Assembly (NCBI GenBank): GCA_020632695.1
Contig: JACKFB010000011.1
Location: forward strand, 1-64,000
DNA length: 64,000 nucleotides
Direction of reading: 5' to 3'
Source: Deltaproteobacteria bacterium
GTDB taxonomy: Bacteria > Myxococcota_A > UBA9042 > PHBI01 > JACKFB01
The notes under the pieces were generated by a model, which was given only the letters and a program-made list of their open reading frames with translations, was not told the DNA's origin and made no database searches. Shown in pieces: positions 60,410 through 64,000 of this stretch. Made by a program: the position numbers and the translations under genes. Numbering within the stretch: position 1 is the first letter of the stretch; each line of letters opens with the position of its first letter.

Positions 60410-60438
60410 GGGAGGCGGCTCCTCTCGGTCCGGTCTGG

Positions 60439-60711
60439 TCAGATATCTTCCGCGGAACGGACGATCTCGTCGACGAAATCGAGGCGAACCGTGATCAGAC
60501 TGGACATGCGACCCCGACGCAGCCCCTCTACCAGCAAGCGGTTGGGCTTGAGGTAGTCCGTGGTGACGTCGTCGCCCTCGAAGTCGAACACCTGAGGTTC
60601 TGCCGTCGCTGCTGGCTCGGCCGCGGGGGGGTCTGCCGCCAACGCCGCCGGGGCGACGCAGATCACGGGCAGCGCAGTCATCAGGATGAGCCGCTTCAGC
60701 ATGTTCCTCAT
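60439..60711 (-). CDS. gltF: Small secreted GltF-like protein
   Basis: A 90-residue protein from the ATG at 60711, with GAGAGGA upstream as ribosome site. A signal peptide (1-25, ending 'AALAAD') is followed by an Ala/Pro/Glu-rich linker and a conserved-looking core 'DYLKPNRLLVEGLRRGRMSSLITVRLDFVDEIVRSAEDI'. From memory, a short protein with a similar '...SSLI..R..F..E...SAEDL' ending lies at the same place in the Myxococcus glt cluster, between aglT/gltE and pglI/gltG. Name and role (periplasmic part of the Glt complex) rest mainly on this synteny. It has its own promoter. Confidence 0.65.
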   Translation of the reverse strand: MRNMLKRLILMTALPVICVAPAALAADPPAAEPAATAEPQVFDFEGDDVTTDYLKPNRLLVEGLRRGRMSSLITVRLDFVDEIVRSAEDI

Positions 60712-60765
60712 GTGAACGTCCTCTCGTGTGAGGCAGTCACCGCGTTCGAGCGAATCGTGCGAGTC

Positions 60766-60794
60766 AATATATGTCAGTCTGGCCGCGCGCGCCA
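60766..60794 (-). promoter_or_regulatory. Putative promoter of TGGCGC-N17-TATATT type
   Basis: On the minus strand TGGCGC (60794-60789), 17 bases, TATATT (60771-60766). It stands out as an A/T-rich patch in GC-rich DNA within the 184-base gap after the gltE-like gene, and would drive gltF-gltG and the TPR lipoprotein gene separately from the upstream genes. Confidence 0.5.
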
Positions 60795-60895
60795 GCCGGT
60801 ATGGGCGTGCGTTGCTCATCCCACTCGACACCATCGCCGCGCTGGAGTTCCCGAGCCGGCGTCAGGTGGGGTGCTTCCGGCTGCACTCTCTGACG

Positions 60896-62053
60896 TCAGG
60901 GGGCCCCACCTCCGCTCGTCGAGTCGCCACCACCGCCGCCCGAAGGGGCCGGCGTCGGGGCAGGGGTGGGCTCGGGTGCGGGCTGCTGTGCCTCGCGCGC
61001 CTTGAGGATGGCCTCGATGCTGGCGAGGCGCTTCTTGATCTCGGTGTACTTGGGGTGCTTGCGGTCGATCTGGCGCGAGTACTCGGTGCACGAGCGCAGG
61101 GCCTGCTGCCACTTCTGCGTGTACTGGTGGTGCAGCACGCACAGGTTGTACATGGCCTCGGGAGCCTCGGGCTTGAGCGCGAGGGCGGCCTCGTAGCCCT
61201 TCTCGGCCTCGTCGTAGCGCTTGAGCCCGCGCAGGGCCACCGCGCGGCTGATCTGGACCATGTAGTCCTTGGGCTGGACCTCCAGCACCTCGTTGAAGCG
61301 CTTCAGGGCCGACTCGAAGTCACCGTAGGCCAGCTCGAGCGCGCCGAGGTTGAGCTTGGCGTCCACCAGCGACGGGTTCTCCTGCAGGGCGCGCAGGAAG
61401 CTCTCGGTCGCATGCCGCGCGTCGTCCTTCTTCAGGTAGATGAGCCCCAGCATGTTGTGGAGCGCCGCGGCGTCGGGCTTTCGGTCCAGCGCGTTGGTCA
61501 CGATCAGCCAGGCCTGATCGACGAGGCCCTGCCGGAAGTAGGCGACCGCCAGGTTCAAGTAGGCGTTCATGTTGTCGGGGTCGCCGAGCAGCACGTTGCG
61601 GGCGTGCCGGATGGCCCCCTCGTAGTCGCCGGCCTCCATGGCGATGCCGGCCAGCAGGTTGCGGGCTTCCGGCTGATAGCGGTTCTGCTCGACGATGGCC
61701 TCGAGCGCGCGCGTGGCCTCCACCGTCTTCCCGGCCTCGAGGTCGAGCTGGGCGAGCCGCGCCCGAGCCGGCGCGTAGTTCGGGTCGGCGGTCAGGGTGC
61801 TGCGCCAGGACGCCTGGGCGGCCGCGCGGTCGCCGGCCATCTTCTGCAGGAGCCCGAGGTTGTACCAGGCGTGCGCCAGCTTGGGGTCCGCCGCCACCGC
61901 CTGCTTCAGCTTGGCGATGGCCTCGTCCCGGTGGGTGGCGAGCTGCTTGGCGTCGTCGATGATCGCCAGCGCCTCCTCGAAGGGGCCCGCCAGCGCGGGC
62001 GCGCTCACACCCAGGACGGCGCCCAGGGCGCACGCATAGACCAGTGCCCGCAT
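60896..62053 (-). CDS. gltE: AglT/GltE-like TPR protein
   Basis: A 385-residue exported protein whose ATG overlaps the stop of the upstream gene by one base (TGATG). The signal peptide (1-22) ends 'SAPALA'. About eight tandem TPR units run from 35 to 320 ('AWYNLGLLQKMAGDRAAAQASWRSTLTADPN', 'ALHNMLGLIYLKKDDARHATESFLRALQENP', abbreviated landmarks), and the end is Pro/Thr then Gly/Ser-rich. Signal peptide, TPR content and position after the AgmU-like gene match AglT/GltE, a TPR component of the Myxococcus gliding complex. Without a search, a generic TPR protein remains possible. Confidence 0.75.
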   Translation of the reverse strand: MRALVYACALGAVLGVSAPALAGPFEEALAIIDDAKQLATHRDEAIAKLKQAVAADPKLAHAWYNLGLLQKMAGDRAAAQASWRSTLTADPNYAPARARLAQLDLEAGKTVEATRALEAIVEQNRYQPEARNLLAGIAMEAGDYEGAIRHARNVLLGDPDNMNAYLNLAVAYFRQGLVDQAWLIVTNALDRKPDAAALHNMLGLIYLKKDDARHATESFLRALQENPSLVDAKLNLGALELAYGDFESALKRFNEVLEVQPKDYMVQISRAVALRGLKRYDEAEKGYEAALALKPEAPEAMYNLCVLHHQYTQKWQQALRSCTEYSRQIDRKHPKYTEIKKRLASIEAILKAREAQQPAPEPTPAPTPAPSGGGGGDSTSGGGAP

Positions 62054-64000
62054 CAACGCACCTCTCGCTTGAAGTCGGGGAGCCCGGTGTTGGGCCCGGT
62101 GTGATCTGGGCGGAGGCGCGCCTCCTTGATGGAGACGTCGGTGAGGTCGAGCTGGGCGATGGCCTGCTCGGCGCGCTCGGAGTACTCGTTGAACCAGTGC
62201 AGCTCGCGCGCGGTCTTCAGGGCGGTGCTGTAGCTCTGGAGCGCACGCTCACGGATGGGCGCGGACTTCTCGGCCATCAGGCCCTTGTACTCGTCGTAGG
62301 CCATCGAGCCGGGGCGGATGCGCGACGGCGGCTCGGTGTTCTCGACGGTGTCGGCCAGGTCGCGGTAGGCCACACCGAGCTGCGTGTAGGCCGCGATGGT
62401 CCAGCCGGGGTGCCCGTAGGCGATGACCTGCTCGTAGACCGCCTTGGCGTCGTTCATCAGCTCCAGCTTGCGCTTGATGGCCGCCTGTACGGCCTTCTCG
62501 CTGCCGGAGAGCCTGAGCCGCGTCGCCTGGCCGAGCACCTCCTCGCCCAGGTTGAAGTGCGCCTCGGCCACGGCCGAGACCGCCTCGATCTTGAGCTGCT
62601 GCACGGTCTCCGCCGGGAGGCTCTTGAAGTACTCGACGGTCTCCCGGAAGGCCTTCTCGGCGTCCCGGGACTTGCCGATGGTCTTGTAGGCGCGACCGCG
62701 CGCGTCCAGCACCCGCAGCCGCGTGCCGGCGTCCTCGCCGGGGAACATGCGCAGGTGGCGGTTCACCTCGGCGATGACGCGCGAGGCCTTGTCCTGCTTC
62801 TCGCGGATGAGGATGACGTCCAGGTGGACCCGCGGCGCCTTGTCGGGGTCGGGGTAGCGCTTGAGGTAGGTCTCGAGGTCCCGGACGGCCTCCTCGTACT
62901 GCCCCAAGGTCTTGCGGAAGATCGACGCGTAGCGCAGCGCCTTCTCGGCCAGCGGGTGGTCGGGGTAGCTGGTCACGAAGGTCTCGTAGACCTTGGCGGC
63001 CTCCTCGTAGACCGTCGTCTCCCGGAAGATCTCGCCGATGGAGTAGAGCGCCTTCGGAGCCAGCTTGTCGCTCTGGTACTCCGTGTAGAGCTTGTTCTGC
63101 ATCTGCAGGGCCTTCTCGACCTGCTTGGATTTGAAGAAGTTCAGGCCCGCGTTGAAGATGGCCGCCGGGGCGCGCTCGCCGCCCGCGTTCTCCTTCGCGT
63201 AGGTGACGAAGCAGTTGGCCGCGGCCAGGAACTCTTCCTTCTGCTCGAACTTGAAGCACTTCTGGAAGTTGAACTCGCTCCGGATCCGGACGATGTCCGC
63301 CCGCAGGTCCGTCTCCATCAGCTTCGGGTTGCGCCCGTAGATGTCGGCGTACTCCTGGAGCTTGTCGATGTCGTGGGCCAGGTTGTACGACGAGAGCACG
63401 TGCCGGGCGGCGTCCTCCCAGAACTCGTGGCCCGGATAGTTCTCCACGAAGTCGGCGAAGCGCGGCGCGGCCTCGTCGAAGTGGTTGGCGGTGTAGAGGA
63501 TCTTCGCGGCCAGGAACTTGGCCCGCGGGATGTTCTCCGCGGTCTCCTTGTTCACGCCCTTCTTGGCGATGATGCCGAGCCAGCGGTCCACCGCCTGGAC
63601 GAACTGGCGCTCGTCCGAGGTCAGCTCGCGCCGCGAGAGGTCGTCGACCTCCTCGCTCTTGGTGCCCGAGGCCTTGACGCTCTCGTCGGACTTGATGGTC
63701 TCGAGGTACGCCACCACCGCGCGCTCGGCAGAGTCGTCGGCGTACTGACCCGTCGGGTCGGCCGCGATGACCTTCTCGAACTCGGCCGCCGCCTCGCGGG
63801 TCTTGCCGGTCATGAGCATCAGCAAGGCGTTGTTGTAGCTGATGGCGTACGCGTTGGGCCGGTCGCGGAACAGGCGCAGGTACTCGTCGTAGAGCATCTG
63901 CGTGTACTCGAGGGTCTGCTGGGCCTTCGTCGTCCGGTACTCGGTGTGGTAGCCGGTGGCGATGGTCAGGATCAGCGTGTCGACCTCGCGCTCCTCCTTC
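62053..64000 (-). CDS. gltD: AgmU/GltD-like TPR protein (5' end outside window)
   Basis: At least 649 codons, open to the right edge: the frame continues without a stop from the ATG at 63897 to base 64000, so this is the C-terminal part of a longer protein. It consists of TPR/Sel1-like helical repeats ('YSIGEIFRETTVYEEAAKVYETFVTSYPDHPLAEKALRYA' region, among others) typical of YbgF/BamD-type proteins. AgmU/GltD of Myxococcus is a periplasmic, roughly 1200-residue TPR protein encoded first in the same gene order (gltD-gltE-gltF-gltG), which is the basis of the name. It is translationally coupled to the gltE-like gene. Confidence 0.75.
   Translation of the reverse strand, partial: KEEREVDTLILTIATGYHTEYRTTKAQQTLEYTQMLYDEYLRLFRDRPNAYAISYNNALLMLMTGKTREAAAEFEKVIAADPTGQYADDSAERAVVAYLETIKSDESVKASGTKSEEVDDLSRRELTSDERQFVQAVDRWLGIIAKKGVNKETAENIPRAKFLAAKILYTANHFDEAAPRFADFVENYPGHEFWEDAARHVLSSYNLAHDIDKLQEYADIYGRNPKLMETDLRADIVRIRSEFNFQKCFKFEQKEEFLAAANCFVTYAKENAGGERAPAAIFNAGLNFFKSKQVEKALQMQNKLYTEYQSDKLAPKALYSIGEIFRETTVYEEAAKVYETFVTSYPDHPLAEKALRYASIFRKTLGQYEEAVRDLETYLKRYPDPDKAPRVHLDVILIREKQDKASRVIAEVNRHLRMFPGEDAGTRLRVLDARGRAYKTIGKSRDAEKAFRETVEYFKSLPAETVQQLKIEAVSAVAEAHFNLGEEVLGQATRLRLSGSEKAVQAAIKRKLELMNDAKAVYEQVIAYGHPGWTIAAYTQLGVAYRDLADTVENTEPPSRIRPGSMAYDEYKGLMAEKSAPIRERALQSYSTALKTARELHWFNEYSERAEQAIAQLDLTDVSIKEARLRPDHTGPNTGLPDFKREVR

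Overview
This is a very GC-rich chromosomal window from a Gram-negative bacterium that looks like a Myxococcota-type deltaproteobacterium. The signs are a gliding-machinery-like glt/agl core, a MYXO-CTERM-like Arg-rich C-terminal tail, several Ser/Thr kinases (one with HRDLSPPN), a myxobacterial-style PilZ protein, Cys-rich and Gly-rich lipoproteins, and many genes starting with GTG or TTG that overlap their neighbour by 1-4 bp. No rRNA, tRNA, CRISPR array, plasmid or phage genes were recognised. One HUH transposase is the only mobile-element gene.

Layout. 1-8447 (+) is a Bat (aerotolerance) operon: a DUF4381-like/RDD fusion cut by the left edge, then BatA, BatB, a BatC-like lipoprotein, BatD and BatE, all translationally coupled. 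8624-9361 (-) is an unrecognised PHP-like protein, divergent from a tight operon at 9441-16236 (+): NAD synthetase, outer-membrane protein, GT2 glycosyltransferase, a paralogous outer-membrane protein, asparagine synthetase, ROK sugar kinase. Cystathionine beta-synthase and the PEP-synthase regulatory kinase follow. 18.5-25.4 kb holds a secreted lipoprotein, a secreted protein, recN (-), a REP-type transposase, a PilZ protein and a lipase-like hydrolase.

25.4-34.7 kb is read leftward: a membrane-bound pseudokinase with a long Ala/Lys/Glu repeat, a KtrB/KtrA potassium system coupled to a HAMP-PAS sensor without an output domain, a protein full of HDSG repeats, and a protein made of two fused matrixin metalloproteases. 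35.1-42.7 kb (+) has a 57-residue protein and two giant DUF3857/transglutaminase-like proteins in tandem; only the first keeps the catalytic motif. 42.8-53 kb mixes a Cys-rich lipoprotein with a somatomedin-B-like module, two Ser/Thr kinases, a SpoIID-like protein, a small barrel protein and a PGRS-like lipoprotein. 53-57.4 kb has a transaldolase-family enzyme, HtrA and a histidine kinase. 57.5-64 kb (-) carries, in the direction of transcription, AgmU/GltD-like (cut by the right edge), AglT/GltE-like, a small GltF-like protein, a PglI/GltG-like FHA/TonB-C protein and a TPR lipoprotein.

How they fit. Most of the window concerns the cell envelope: Bat proteins, the Glt-like trans-envelope complex, HtrA quality control, SpoIID-type peptidoglycan processing, lipoproteins and barrels, and kinases that signal across the inner membrane. 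Promoter reading suggests two recurring patterns: sigma70-like sites whose -10 box lies 6-8 bases before the start codon (probably leaderless mRNAs), and a TGGCGC-N17-TATNNT arrangement at three or four genes.

All calls are from reading the sequence; no database search was run.
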